A DNA stretch of 38,858 nt from Candidatus Glomeribacter gigasporarum BEG34 (lineage in GTDB: Bacteria; Pseudomonadota; Gammaproteobacteria; Burkholderiales; Burkholderiaceae): NCBI RefSeq assembly GCF_000227585.1, contig NZ_CAFB01000035.1:14279-53136 (forward strand), in the 5' to 3' direction. The position numbers and the translations under genes were made by a program. Numbering within the stretch: position 1 is the first letter of the stretch; every line of letters starts with the position of its first letter. Below are positions 27,223 to 35,978 of the stretch, piece by piece. The notes beneath the pieces are model-generated. The model worked only from the letters and a program-made list of their open reading frames with translations. It did no database searches and was not told where the DNA came from.

Positions 27223-28883
27223 ATACAGCAACAGACAACGGGCTGGACATTGCCGCAAACCAGTTTGCGCAACAATTTGGCCTGCTCGCGTGCCAGCTCG
27301 GCGCGCCGGCCGCCGCGCGGCGCGCGTGCATGCGCGCCGCGCAGCAACTGATACGCGCACAGGCGCGCGGCGACCTCTGTATCTGGGTGGAAAAGCTGCT
27401 CGGCGGCGAATTTACAACGCTCGCTGGCCTGCGCGCGGCGCTTCTGGAGAGCGCGCTCGTGTGTGACGGCCGTGATGACGACGCTGAACTGCGTCCGCTG
27501 GTGCTCGATGCGGATGGCCGGCTGTATCTGGCGCGCTATTACGCTTTCGAGCGCCGCATCGCGCACGGCATTGCCGCGCTTGCGCGCGCTCGCCGTTTAA
27601 CGATGATCAGCGGCGGGCCGGGCACTGGCAAAACCACCGCCGTGATGAAGATGCTGGCAGAGGCGCTGGCGCACACGCCCGCGCTGCGCGTTGCGCTCGC
27701 CGCGCCGACCGGCAAGGCGGCGCAGCGGATGCTGGACGCGCTGGCGGCGCACGCGGCCCGTCTGCCCGCTGCGCTGGCGAAACGCTTGCCTCAACAAGCA
27801 TTCACGCTGCACCGGCTGCTCAGGGCGCACGCGATGCTGCCGTATGACTGGGTCATTGTCGATGAAGCGTCGATGCTCGATAGCGCGCTCGCAGCGCAAC
27901 TGCTCGGCGCGCTTGCGCCGCAGTCGCGGCTCATTCTGCTTGGGGATCCAAATCAGCTTGCAGCGGTCAACGCTGGCGCCGTATTTGCCGAACTGGCTGC
28001 GCCGGCCGCGTGCATAGAGGATTTACATCCATGTATCACGGTATTGACCCGCAATTACCGTTTCGGCTCTGACAGCGTTATTGGACAACTCGCGCAGGCG
28101 GTATGCGACGGACGCGCGCGGGATGCGCTCGCAACGCTGCCGTATGACACAACCGCGATACGGCCGGGACAGACCGATGGAGCCTCGCTTTTCTGGATCG
28201 ATGATATTCAGAACCTGTCCATATCCGCGCTGGAATATCTTGCCGCCGGTTTTGAGCCGTATATCGCTGCATTGGCGGATACGGTGCGCGGCGCTTCCTC
28301 AACGCCCGATCCCGCGCCGCTCTTCGATGCGCTTAACCGCTATCGGGCGCTCGCCGCGGTGCGCTTTGGCCCGCGCGGCGTCGATGCGCTCAATGCCATG
28401 CTCGCCGCGCATGTGCGCATACATGTACACGGGTCCGGAATGGCTTCTGATGAACTCTGGTTTGCGGGCCGGCCAGTGATGATTGCGCGCAACGATTATG
28501 CACTTGGACTGTTTAATGGAGATACGGGCATTGCGCTCCCGGCCCGGGATGGCATGCGGGTGTTTTTTCAAACGCCGGACGGCGGCGCGCGCGCCTTTTC
28601 GCCCATGATATTGCCGCCGCATGAAACGGCGTTTGCGTTGACGGTCCACAAATCACAAGGGACGGAATTCGAACGGATTGCCTTTGTACTGCCCGCCGCA
28701 AATGCGCCGGAGGATTTGACCGCGCGCCCGCTCACGCGCGAACTCGTCTATACCGCGATCACCCGCGCGCGGCAGTCCATCACGATTCTCGGCGCGCCCG
28801 ACGTATTCGCCCAGGCCATTGAAGCCCGGACGATGCGCATGCAGGGGCTGGCGGCGCGGCTTCGGGAAATTATGGACGCGTGA
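27219..28883 (+). CDS. recD: Exodeoxyribonuclease V subunit alpha, RecD
   Basis: RecD is the 5'-3' SF1 helicase of RecBCD. Motif I is MISGGPGTGKTTAVMKML near residue 130, motif Ia APTGKAAQRMLDA, motif II DWVIVDEASMLDSAL, motif III LLGDPNQLAAVNAGAVF, and motifs V/VI are FALTVHKSQGTEFERI and LVYTAITRARQSITI. ATG 27219 overlaps the recB stop as ATGA, so the two are translationally coupled; the longer frame from 27150 lies inside recB. At 554 residues it is slightly short of the enterobacterial protein but complete in motifs. It completes the recC-recB-recD operon. Confidence 0.95.
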   Translation: MNTATDNGLDIAANQFAQQFGLLACQLGAPAAARRACMRAAQQLIRAQARGDLCIWVEKLLGGEFTTLAGLRAALLESALVCDGRDDDAELRPLVLDADGRLYLARYYAFERRIAHGIAALARARRLTMISGGPGTGKTTAVMKMLAEALAHTPALRVALAAPTGKAAQRMLDALAAHAARLPAALAKRLPQQAFTLHRLLRAHAMLPYDWVIVDEASMLDSALAAQLLGALAPQSRLILLGDPNQLAAVNAGAVFAELAAPAACIEDLHPCITVLTRNYRFGSDSVIGQLAQAVCDGRARDALATLPYDTTAIRPGQTDGASLFWIDDIQNLSISALEYLAAGFEPYIAALADTVRGASSTPDPAPLFDALNRYRALAAVRFGPRGVDALNAMLAAHVRIHVHGSGMASDELWFAGRPVMIARNDYALGLFNGDTGIALPARDGMRVFFQTPDGGARAFSPMILPPHETAFALTVHKSQGTEFERIAFVLPAANAPEDLTARPLTRELVYTAITRARQSITILGAPDVFAQAIEARTMRMQGLAARLREIMDA

Positions 28884-28912
28884 TAAAATTTTTAAGTTGG
28901 AGGCACTGAACG

Positions 28913-29179
28913 ATGACGCTCGCCGCATTCGATACACATAAATTTGTCCGTACACTCAAAGGCGCCGGATTTAATGAAAAACAGGCGGAGGCTCTGACGG
29001 ATGCGGTACGGGAATCACAAGCCTTCTCAGAGGTTGCAACCAAGAGCGATTTACGTGAGCTCGAATTACGCATAGAGGCCAAATTTGCGAACGTCGACGG
29101 TGAGCTTAAATTCTTAAAATGGATATTGGGCTTTATCGCTGCAGGCGTTGCATCCTTGGTGCTTAAAGCATTTTTTTAG
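28913..29179 (+). CDS. DUF1640-type coiled-coil protein with C-terminal membrane helix
   Basis: The 88-residue protein starts MTLAAFDTHKFVRTLKGAGF after a ribosome-binding site GGAGG about 9 bases upstream. It continues with a charged coiled coil (EVATKSDLRELELRIEAKFA) and ends in one transmembrane helix (FLKWILGFIAAGVASLVLKA). This layout matches the DUF1640 family, whose bacterial members have no firm function. The gene follows recD after 29 bases but is probably an independent accessory gene. Its TAG stop (29177-29179) is made from the left end of the palindromic element that follows. Confidence 0.75.
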   Translation: MTLAAFDTHKFVRTLKGAGFNEKQAEALTDAVRESQAFSEVATKSDLRELELRIEAKFANVDGELKFLKWILGFIAAGVASLVLKAFF

Positions 29180-29279
29180 AGCATTTTTCACTGATTTTCC
29201 CTATGTCGCTTCGCGCTCGCCGTATTGTGCATACTGTCTTCGCGCTCGCTCCTCGGGCAAATCGACTGAAAAATGCTCT
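29178..29279. repeat. Palindromic TAGAGC-family element, 100-bp class, after recD region
   Basis: AGAGCATTTTTCA at the left and TGAAAAATGCTCT at the right are inverted copies flanked by T and A (TAGAGC ... GCTCTA). The 102 bases are almost identical to the copy at 35578 inside the transglycosylase gene. TA is present on both sides. The left end forms the stop codon of the DUF1640 gene. A half copy of the second family begins at its right edge. Confidence 0.92.
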
Positions 29280-29308
29280 AGAACCTGTGTAAAATCCTGC
29301 TGTGCGCG
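29280..29308. repeat. Half copy of the AGAACCT family abutting the previous element
   Basis: AGAACCTGTGTAAAATCCTG followed by CTGTGCGC aligns with AGAACCTGTTTACGATCTTG of the element at 30974 with a few changes. It shares the TA at the right end of the TAGAGC copy, so the two families meet at one TA. No right arm follows before dacB. Confidence 0.55.
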
Positions 29309-29361
29309 CCGCGCCCAGTGCCTAACCCGCTGCTGCGCACGACTTCCAGAATGAGGATGAC

Positions 29362-31047
29362 TCAGGAATGTCCAGAGAATTCAGCCAGGCGCACCACAAT
29401 CGCATCGATGTCCTCGATGGGCGGCGGCGCAGGCGGAACCTTTGAACCGGGTTTCGGCGGCGCGTAATGGTTCAGCATGATGGAAAAGGCGAGACGCTCT
29501 TTAGCCGCGGTGGTGACATAGCCGGATAATGCGTACACATATTGCAGGGTGCCCGTTTTGGCGCGCGCATTGTTTTGCGCCGCCGTGTTTTTCATCCGGT
29601 TTTTGAGCGTGCCGTCCACGCCGGCAACCGGCAGCGCCTCTTTGAAAATCCGCGCGGCGGAATGACGGTTCATATACTGGAGCAGCGCAACCGTCGCCGC
29701 AGGCGTCACCAGGTTAGCGCGCGCCAGGCCGCTGCCTTCCTGAATCCGCGCCCAATCCGGCTGAATACCCGCCCGCGGCAGAAAATGATTCAGTGCGTAC
29801 ACGCCCCACTGCTCGGTTGTACACGAGAGTCCTGCAGGCGCGCACGCGCTTGCCGGCGCCGTCCCGGCAGTCTGGCGTCCGACCTGAAGAAATAAATCCT
29901 GCGCGTACAGATTCTGCGAACGTTTGAACATTTGTTTGAGCAAATCCGCAAGCGGCGGCGATTCCAGCCGCGCCAAAGGTATCCAGCGTTCCGGAATATC
30001 CTGCGGCTCAGGGTCCAGCCAGTGCGCGATGCGCAGACCGCCATCGATGGAAATCCGATATTTCTCAAGCGCGGCCTGCAATGCGCGTCCGATGGCCTCG
30101 GAAGGATGAGGCAGTGCGAGCGCGCTTTGCCGAGGCGCATCGTTCAGCGCAAGGCTGCCGAATACATAAAGCGTATCGCTGCCGGGCGCCCGGTACAGGC
30201 CAATGCCGCGCGCGTCGCCCGCCGCCGCCGTGAATGTGCGGTTGACGATGTTGACCGGCTGCGGCGCAGCGTCCTCTTCGCCCTCCTCGCCTTTTTTAAT
30301 CCACGGGGTTTCCTGGATGATGTCACAGGGCTGACCCGCCTGCGCCGCCGGTTTGACCGTCAGCGTCCATGTGTTTTCATTCACCGTGAGCGCAGACGCT
30401 TGCGCGCCATAGCTCCATTGCAGATCATCCGCCTGCCAGCCCGCGCCGATGGGCGGCGTCCCAAAATAACGGTCGTTGATCACCAGATGGCCGCGGACGC
30501 GCTTTAACCCCGTCTGCGCCAGTTGTGCCGCCAGCGCATCGAATGGAGACTGCGCCGCGCCGGTTTCCGTTGCCGCGCCGAATGTTGGATCACCCTGTCC
30601 GTACAGCACCAGATGGCCGTTCGTCACACCTTTTGAGTCGATAGGGGCAGTGGCATACAGGCGGGTCGGAATGCGCATTCCAGGCGCAAAAGCATCCAGC
30701 GCCAATGCGCCCGTGTACAGCTTGGCGTTCGAAGCGGGAATACAGTATTTATCCGCATTACGCTCGAATACGGTGCGCCCGGTATCCATCGATACGATTT
30801 TGATCCCCCATTGAGCGGCGGAAAAACGCGGTTGCTCAATATGCCGCTGGATACGCGCCGCCAGGGAGGCAACCGATGGGGCGGGTTCGGCTGGGAATAA
30901 ACCGCAGCCCTGCAGAAGCAGAATGCCCGCAGCGGCAGCCGTGGTGATTACTCTTAAAAATGTGGGCACGCTCAGAACCTGTTTACGATCTTGCTGCGTG
31001 CCCGTGATCTCGCGTCGGGCGGTGCTCGGCATCCTCACATATTTCAT
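29362..31047 (-). CDS. dacB: D-alanyl-D-alanine carboxypeptidase/endopeptidase DacB (PBP4 family)
   Basis: A periplasmic PBP4-type enzyme that trims peptidoglycan cross-links. The three active-site motifs are SNAK (S106, K109 in CIPASNAKLYT), SGL in EGSGLARANLV, and KTG in RAKTGTLQYV. The long insert domain between motifs 1 and 2 is present. A signal segment LRVITTAAAAGILLLQGC has a lipobox-like LLQGC at residues 45-48. The first about 25 residues (MKYVRMPSTARREITGTQQD) are translated from the neighbouring 290-bp repeat. A GTG at 30969 (VPTFLRVITT) would give the conventional start, while ATG 31047 has CGGAG in front of it. I give the longer frame and leave the start open. Confidence 0.88.
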   Translation of the reverse strand: MKYVRMPSTARREITGTQQDRKQVLSVPTFLRVITTAAAAGILLLQGCGLFPAEPAPSVASLAARIQRHIEQPRFSAAQWGIKIVSMDTGRTVFERNADKYCIPASNAKLYTGALALDAFAPGMRIPTRLYATAPIDSKGVTNGHLVLYGQGDPTFGAATETGAAQSPFDALAAQLAQTGLKRVRGHLVINDRYFGTPPIGAGWQADDLQWSYGAQASALTVNENTWTLTVKPAAQAGQPCDIIQETPWIKKGEEGEEDAAPQPVNIVNRTFTAAAGDARGIGLYRAPGSDTLYVFGSLALNDAPRQSALALPHPSEAIGRALQAALEKYRISIDGGLRIAHWLDPEPQDIPERWIPLARLESPPLADLLKQMFKRSQNLYAQDLFLQVGRQTAGTAPASACAPAGLSCTTEQWGVYALNHFLPRAGIQPDWARIQEGSGLARANLVTPAATVALLQYMNRHSAARIFKEALPVAGVDGTLKNRMKNTAAQNNARAKTGTLQYVYALSGYVTTAAKERLAFSIMLNHYAPPKPGSKVPPAPPPIEDIDAIVVRLAEFSGHS

Positions 31048-31263
31048 ATATGCTCCGGTTCCTGCGCTGCGCCGCGCAGGGCGGAGCAGGTCTGCCTCGC
31101 TTTGCGATGGAGGCGACCCCGGAGCGGCGCACTGCCCGCCGGGTTGCTGCGCGGCTTGTGGCCCGCCTTCACGGCCCGATCCCGCTTCGCGGGTCCCTCG
31201 GGCAGCGTTCCGGCGGGCCCTCCTTGGCTGACGGGCGCTCGCGACAGATCGTAAATAGGTTCT
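30974..31263. repeat. Palindromic element of the AGAACCT family, 290 bp, between dacB and fabI
   Basis: The left end AGAACCTGTTTACGATCT and the right end AGATCGTAAATAGGTTCT are inverted copies with two differences in the first 18 bases. The right end is followed by AA and forms TAG, the fabI stop on the minus strand; the left end is preceded by TC. The GC-rich interior holds further hairpins (CGCTTCGCGGG, GGCGGAGCAGG) but no ORF that resembles a transposase. It fills the whole gap and enters the dacB reading frame. Confidence 0.85.
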
Positions 31264-32059
31264 AACGCTCGTCCGCCACAGTATTCATTCCGCCCATCAC
31301 GGCGTGAAAGCCGCTATCGACATGAATGATTTCCGCGCTGATGCCTGCGGCCAGATCGGATAACAGGAAAGCGGCGGTGTTGCCCACTTGTTCAATCGTG
31401 ACGTTACGGTGCAACGGCGCGTTGGCTTCAACGCAATCCAGCATTTTTGAAAAATCCTGGATGCCGCTCGCGGCAAGCGTTTTGATCGGCCCCGCTGAAA
31501 TACCGTTGACCCGGATGCCGCGCGCGCCAAGCGATGCCGCCAGATAGCGCACGCTCGCCTCAAGCGAGGCTTTGGCCAAGCCCATCGTATTGTAGTTCGG
31601 GACCACCTTCTCAGCGCCCAGATAGCTCAGCGTCAGCAGCGAAGCGTCCGAACAGAGCAGCGGCCGCGCCGCTTTGGCGAGCGCTGGAAAGCTGTAGGCG
31701 GAAATATCGTGCGTGATGCGGAAATTCTCGCGCGTCAGGCCATCCAGAAAATCGCCCGCAATCGCTTCGCGCGGCGCAAAACCGATGGAATGGACCAAAC
31801 CCTCCAGGCAATTCCAGTGTTTTTGCAGTTCCGTGAATGTGCGCTCGATCTGCGCGTCGTCGGATACATCACATTCAAAAACCAGCGCGCTGCCAAAGGA
31901 GTGCGCGAGTTCTGTCACGCGCGGCCTGAACCGCTCGCCCGCGTAAGTGAAGGCCAGTTCCGCACCTTCGCGCCGGCACGCGCGCGCAATGCCATAGGCG
32001 ATAGAACGGTTCGACAAAAGACCCGTCAGTAGAATGCGTTTACCCGCAAGAAAACCCAT
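31262..32059 (-). CDS. fabI: Enoyl-[acyl-carrier-protein] reductase (NADH) FabI
   Basis: FabI reduces enoyl-ACP in the last step of each fatty-acid elongation round. It is a short-chain dehydrogenase with [13 protein letters not shown] at the NADH site, Y146 and Y156 in [19 protein letters not shown] and K163, in the same numbering as the E. coli enzyme. The C-terminus [17 protein letters not shown] is typical. The ribosome-binding site GAGG precedes ATG 32059. The length of 265 is normal. The stop codon TAG coincides with the end of the adjacent AGAACCT-family element, so the last codons are not disturbed. Confidence 0.97.
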   Translation of the reverse strand: MGFLAGKRILLTGLLSNRSIAYGIARACRREGAELAFTYAGERFRPRVTELAHSFGSALVFECDVSDDAQIERTFTELQKHWNCLEGLVHSIGFAPREAIAGDFLDGLTRENFRITHDISAYSFPALAKAARPLLCSDASLLTLSYLGAEKVVPNYNTMGLAKASLEASVRYLAASLGARGIRVNGISAGPIKTLAASGIQDFSKMLDCVEANAPLHRNVTIEQVGNTAAFLLSDLAAGISAEIIHVDSGFHAVMGGMNTVADER

Positions 32060-32121
32060 GAAAACCTCAACAAATATAAAATTTAGTGATATGGTGTAAA
32101 GATTTTACCGTTTTATCGTTC

Positions 32122-32754
32122 ATGCACTGCTTCCGCTCAAAATTGCGCGCCATTGTGACACTGTCCGCCACTGTATGGATGATTTCAACGCCCGCCGCGC
32201 ACGCCCATCCCCGTTCAAGTTTCAACCCTTTTATTTTAAAAGAGCCCGCCGAGAAAATCCGTGCAATATTCCCTGAACCGGTGGAGCAGGCGCGGGCTCC
32301 CTCAAATTTCGCACTGCAGGGCTCCCAACGGCTGCTTTCAAAAATAGCGTCCAGAGCCAGCGATGTGGTGGACAATGCATTGAAACAGATTGGGGTGCGT
32401 TACCGCAATGGCGGAAATACCCCCAAAAAAGGCTTTGATTGCAGCGGTTTGGTACACTACGTTTTTCAGAATACCCTAGGGTTGACTCTGCCGCGCCGCG
32501 CGGATGCAATGAGCCGTATCGGGAACAAAATCACTGTGGATAATCTGAAACCAGGCGATCTCGTATTCTTTAATACCAGGCGCCGCACTTTTTCCCATGT
32601 GGGTATTTTTATTGGCAATCATCAGTTTGTACATTCACCCTCGAAAGGTCGGCGCGTTCGCATCGACTCGCTGGATAACCGATACTGGGAAAGGCATTTT
32701 ACCGGCGCGCGCCGTTTTAAAATTCCGGGACGCAGCATCGTGTCCGCGCAGTAG
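32122..32754 (+). CDS. NlpC/P60 family cell-wall hydrolase, secreted
   Basis: This 210-residue protein has a signal peptide (LRAIVTLSATVWMISTPAAHAHP) and an NlpC/P60 domain over the second half. The catalytic cysteine is C107 in GFDCSGLVHYVF, and the histidines are H159 in TFSHVGIFIG and H171 in QFVHSPSKG. Such enzymes cut peptide stems of peptidoglycan. I use ATG 32122 because it begins the signal peptide; a GTG at 32086 is also in frame. The gene is divergent from fabI across 62 bases. A short fragment resembling the right end of an AGAACCT repeat (ATAGGTTCTTAG near 32763) lies after its stop. Confidence 0.88.
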   Translation: MHCFRSKLRAIVTLSATVWMISTPAAHAHPRSSFNPFILKEPAEKIRAIFPEPVEQARAPSNFALQGSQRLLSKIASRASDVVDNALKQIGVRYRNGGNTPKKGFDCSGLVHYVFQNTLGLTLPRRADAMSRIGNKITVDNLKPGDLVFFNTRRRTFSHVGIFIGNHQFVHSPSKGRRVRIDSLDNRYWERHFTGARRFKIPGRSIVSAQ

Positions 32755-32800
32755 ATTTGTGGATAGGTTCTTAGGATATTCCGGACGCTTGAACCGCAGC

Positions 32801-33563
32801 ATGACCTTTATTCTTCTTCTGGTACTGCTTCTGATTGCGGCTGGGTGTGCATTATTGAAATGGGTTCGGACCAGCGGATTCTTTTGCTGCGCCGCGGGCC
32901 TGTTTTTCTGGAGCGTTGGCAGCGGTTTGCCTGCGCAATGGTTATTGACGGATTTGCAAGCGGCTTATGCGAATGACGCGCCGCCTGAATGGGGCAAACG
33001 AAACGCCATTGTGATGCTGGGGGCGGGCACGGTGCAGATTCCAGACGCGCATCAAGTGGAAGCGGGCACTCTGGCGTATGCGCGCATCCTGAAAACCTTT
33101 GCCCTCTATCAGGCATGCCGGAAAAGCGGACAGAGGTGCACCGTTATTGTCAGCGGCGGCGACGCTCAACATCACGGTCTCTTCGGAAGCGGAGGTCTGT
33201 GGCGGCATATTGCGCGGCCTGGGCGTTGCGGCTTCCGAGCTGCTGCTTGAAACAAAAAGCATGAATACCTATCAGAATGCCCAGTTCAGCCGCGCCTTGC
33301 TGGAGCAATTACATCCCGACCGGATCGCGCTGGTCACTTCCGGATTTCATATACGCCGGAGTCTGCTGTATTTCGCGCACTTCGGCATCGATGCGTCCGG
33401 CATTCGCGCTGATTTCCTGCGCCCTTTCCGTTCCTTATTCCCAATTTCTTATAACTTCACCGTGACCGATCTAGCGCTTAAGGAATATCTGGGTGTCGCC
33501 CGCTATCATCTTTATAACGCGCTCGGCTGGAATATCCGCGCAGTGCGGCCCGGCGCCCTATAA
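32801..33563 (+). pseudogene. DUF218 (YdcF/SanA-like) membrane protein, frameshifted
   Basis: The N-terminus has two hydrophobic segments (FILLLVLLLIAAGCALL and FFCCAAGLFFWSVGSG), then the DUF218 motifs NAIVMLGAGTVQ and TVIVSGGDAQHHG. After GGT 33176-33178 the family-like continuation SSEAEVCGGILRGLGVAAS lies in the +1 frame and runs to TAA at 33561-33563 (LLETKSMNTYQNAQFSRALL, TSGFHIRRSLLYFAHFG, NALGWN). One extra base in GGTCTCTTCGG (33176-33186) explains it. Both halves are otherwise well preserved, so the change is recent or is a sequencing error. Members of this family act in envelope maintenance. gltX follows after 33 bases. Confidence 0.82.
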
Positions 33564-33596
33564 GCCTTATTAAGCCTTGTATCAGCCTAAGCCTTG

Positions 33597-35012
33597 ATGA
33601 CTTCCCAGATTCGCACCCGTTTTGCGCCAAGTCCTACGGGACTGATCCATCTCGGCAATATCCGCTCTGCGCTCTATCCGTGGGCCTTTGCGCGTCATAA
33701 GGGCGGCGCTTTTATCCTGCGCATTGAAGACACCGATACTGAACGTTCAACCGATGCGGCGGTGCAAACCATTCTTGACAGTATGGCATGGCTTTCCCTG
33801 GATTTTGACGAAGGCCCTTTTTTCCAGAGTCAGCGGCTTTCCCGCTATGCCCAAGTGATTGCCGATCTGCTCGATGCGGGTCTGGCATACCGCTGCTATA
33901 TGAGGGCGGATGAACTGGACGAGTTGCGCGCGCATCAACGCGCGCAGGGGCTTACCCCCCGCTACGATGGGCGCTGGCGGCCAGAACCCGGCAAAAAATT
34001 GCCGGCGCCCCCAGTCGGCGTCGAACCCGTCATCCGTTTCAGGAATCCCCAAGAGGGGCATGTCCGCTGGCAGGACGCCGTTAAAGGCCCCATCGAGTTT
34101 TCAAACCGGATGCTGGACGATCTGGTGATTGCCCGCCCGGACGGAACGCCCACGTACAATTTTTGCGCCGTGGTGGACGATATGGATATGCGGATTACGC
34201 ATGTCATTCGCGGCGACGATCACATCAACAATACGCCGCGCCAGATCCATATTCTGCGTGCGCTTGGCCAGACGCCGCCAGTATATGCGCATTTACCGAC
34301 GGTGCTTGATGCGAGCGGCGCAAAAATGTCAAAGCGCGCCGGTGCAATGAGCCTCCTGCAATACCGGGATGAAGGCTATCTGCCTGAGGCGGTGCTGAAT
34401 TATCTGGCGCGCCTGGGCTGGTCACATGGCGATGCCGAAATTTTCTCGCGCGAGCAGTTTGTGGCATGGTTCGACCTGGAACATCTCGGCCAGTCCCCGG
34501 CGCAGTACGACCCGGATAAACTCAAATGGCTGAATCATCACTATATTCAGTCCGCAGACGATACCCGCCTGGCCGAATGGGTCCAACCTTTCCTGCGCGC
34601 GCTGGGCATTGCGCCCTCCGATCTCACGCAAGGGCCGCCTTTAACGCGCGTTGTGGCCTTGTTAAAGGAACGCGCCTATACGCTTAAGGACTTGGCGGCT
34701 GAGGCGGCGCTTTTTTACCGGACGCCGCATCTCGATCACGCCGAATACGCGCGGTCTCTGACTCCGGAAGTGAGCGCGGCGCTCACCGGGCTTGCCGCGG
34801 CCCTGCAGGATATCGAATGGACGCGCAGCGCTATTCATCGCGCATTCACGGCCACGCTTGAACGCTATCCGCTTAAAATGCCGCAGCTCGCGATGCCGGT
34901 CCGTCTACTCACGACCGGCACCACGCGCACCCCCTCAATCGATGCTGTGCTTGAATTGTTTGGACGCGAGACTGTGCTGGCGCGCATTCGCGCTTTGGAA
35001 CCCCGCACTTAA
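33597..35012 (+). CDS. gltX: Glutamyl-tRNA synthetase
   Basis: GltX charges tRNA-Glu. It is a class I synthetase with the HIGH-like motif [11 protein letters not shown] (residues 11-21), [11 protein letters not shown] near 41-51, [16 protein letters not shown] near 202, and KMSKR at 243-247. The anticodon-binding helical domain fills the C-terminal third. ATG 33597 ([13 protein letters not shown]) gives 471 residues; a TTG one codon earlier is also open. The gene order DUF218 gene then gltX and the short gap suggest shared transcription. No terminator was recognised after it. Confidence 0.97.
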   Translation: MTSQIRTRFAPSPTGLIHLGNIRSALYPWAFARHKGGAFILRIEDTDTERSTDAAVQTILDSMAWLSLDFDEGPFFQSQRLSRYAQVIADLLDAGLAYRCYMRADELDELRAHQRAQGLTPRYDGRWRPEPGKKLPAPPVGVEPVIRFRNPQEGHVRWQDAVKGPIEFSNRMLDDLVIARPDGTPTYNFCAVVDDMDMRITHVIRGDDHINNTPRQIHILRALGQTPPVYAHLPTVLDASGAKMSKRAGAMSLLQYRDEGYLPEAVLNYLARLGWSHGDAEIFSREQFVAWFDLEHLGQSPAQYDPDKLKWLNHHYIQSADDTRLAEWVQPFLRALGIAPSDLTQGPPLTRVVALLKERAYTLKDLAAEAALFYRTPHLDHAEYARSLTPEVSAALTGLAAALQDIEWTRSAIHRAFTATLERYPLKMPQLAMPVRLLTTGTTRTPSIDAVLELFGRETVLARIRALEPRT

Positions 35013-35073
35013 AAGCCGCTTGCGACGGCGGCGCACTTCGGGCAATTTCTTCCGAGCCTAGACGGTGCGCGCT

Positions 35074-35964
35074 TCAAGTGTGCGTGCCGCGTGAAGCGTA
35101 CACAGAAACATTCAAACCGCGCGCCACATTGTGCAGCAGCCTGCGCTCAGCCAGCACTTTCCCAGCGTAGCTGCTCTGGCTGGACGGCAGCGCGCCTACA
35201 TAACGCCGCAAACCTTCCGTCAACGACCCGCCCCGCGCAATACACTCTTTCAGAATCAATGCGCCGACCTTGAGATTGACGAGCGGATCGAGCGTTGCCT
35301 CCGGCCCGCCGAAATAATCAAATTTATTTAAATGCACCCTGGACATGACCTGCATCAACCCTTGCGCGCCTACTCCGCTTTCGGCATAGGGATTAAAGCG
35401 GGATTCAATCGCTATCACCGCCAATAATAGCAGCGGATCAAGATCAAACTCCTGGCCGACTGAGAAGGCGGCTTTAACGAGATTGCCAACTGGCATGCGC
35501 GCAACGCGGTAACGGTGTGCGAGGTAATCGGAAATACGGGCCTGCTTTGGGGATTGAGCGATGCGGCGCTCAGGTTTAGAGCATTTTTCATTGATTTTCC
35601 CTATGTCGCTTCGCGCTCGCCGTATTGTGCATACTGTCTTCGCGCTCGCTTCTTGGGCAGATTGACTGAAAAATGCTCTAGATGCGAGCGCGCCTTGGCC
35701 TGATGGATAGCGCATCCGGGCTGGACTGGAATCATCCGCCAGCAAACGCCTGAAATCCGGCGGCGCGGTTGCGCTGAACACCATCCTTAACTGCGCAGTG
35801 AATGCCTGACGCCATAAGGGCGATAGCCAGAATGTCAGCGCAATCAGGATAGCGATCAGTCCGACCGCAAGCGTGAAACGGTGCGCCAGTCGTGCGCTAT
35901 AGCGCACCGTTGCATATGTGGCGCGCCCTGTCCATCGCACGGCTTGAGATAAGCGGAGATTCAT
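35074..35964 (-). CDS. Lytic transglycosylase (SLT domain) with in-frame repeat insertion
   Basis: This 296-residue protein has an N-terminal membrane anchor (residues 30-50, FTLAVGLIAILIALTFWLSP) and a C-terminal SLT domain. The catalytic glutamate is E187 in LAVIAIESRFNPYAESGVGA, followed by QGLMQVMSRVHLNKFDYFGG and NLKVGALILKECI. Residues 96-129 (SRAFFSQSAQEASAKTVCTI onward to INEKCS) are the translation of a 102-bp palindromic element lying in the linker between anchor and enzyme domain. The frame is kept on both sides. It cleaves peptidoglycan glycan strands from the inner-membrane side. The gene is downstream of, and convergent with, gltX. Confidence 0.88.
   Translation of the reverse strand: MNLRLSQAVRWTGRATYATVRYSARLAHRFTLAVGLIAILIALTFWLSPLWRQAFTAQLRMVFSATAPPDFRRLLADDSSPARMRYPSGQGALASRAFFSQSAQEASAKTVCTIRRARSDIGKINEKCSKPERRIAQSPKQARISDYLAHRYRVARMPVGNLVKAAFSVGQEFDLDPLLLLAVIAIESRFNPYAESGVGAQGLMQVMSRVHLNKFDYFGGPEATLDPLVNLKVGALILKECIARGGSLTEGLRRYVGALPSSQSSYAGKVLAERRLLHNVARGLNVSVYASRGTHT
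35578..35679. repeat. Palindromic TAGAGC-family element inserted in frame in a transglycosylase gene
   Basis: AGAGCATTTTTCA and TGAAAAATGCTCT are inverted repeats flanked by T and A. The 102 bp (34 codons) are nearly identical to the copy at 29178, differing at only a few positions (for example ATTGATTTTCC against CTGATTTTCC). TA lies on both sides. It is read through on the minus strand without stops. Confidence 0.93.
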
Positions 35965-35978
35965 CCATCATTCCTTTT

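Noticed and set aside
7406-30507. Many long antisense frames over carB, recC, recB and other genes.
   Set aside because: They follow from the GC-rich third positions of the real genes and show no family motifs.
31437-31463. Near-perfect palindrome ATCCAGCATTTTT/AAAAATCCTGGAT inside fabI.
   Set aside because: It encodes the ordinary FabI segment around [10 protein letters not shown] with no added residues, so it is not an insertion; probably coincidence.
32757-32776. ATAGGTTCTTAG after the NlpC gene as a further AGAACCT-family copy.
   Set aside because: Only about 10 bases match and there is no left arm, so it is not annotated as an element.
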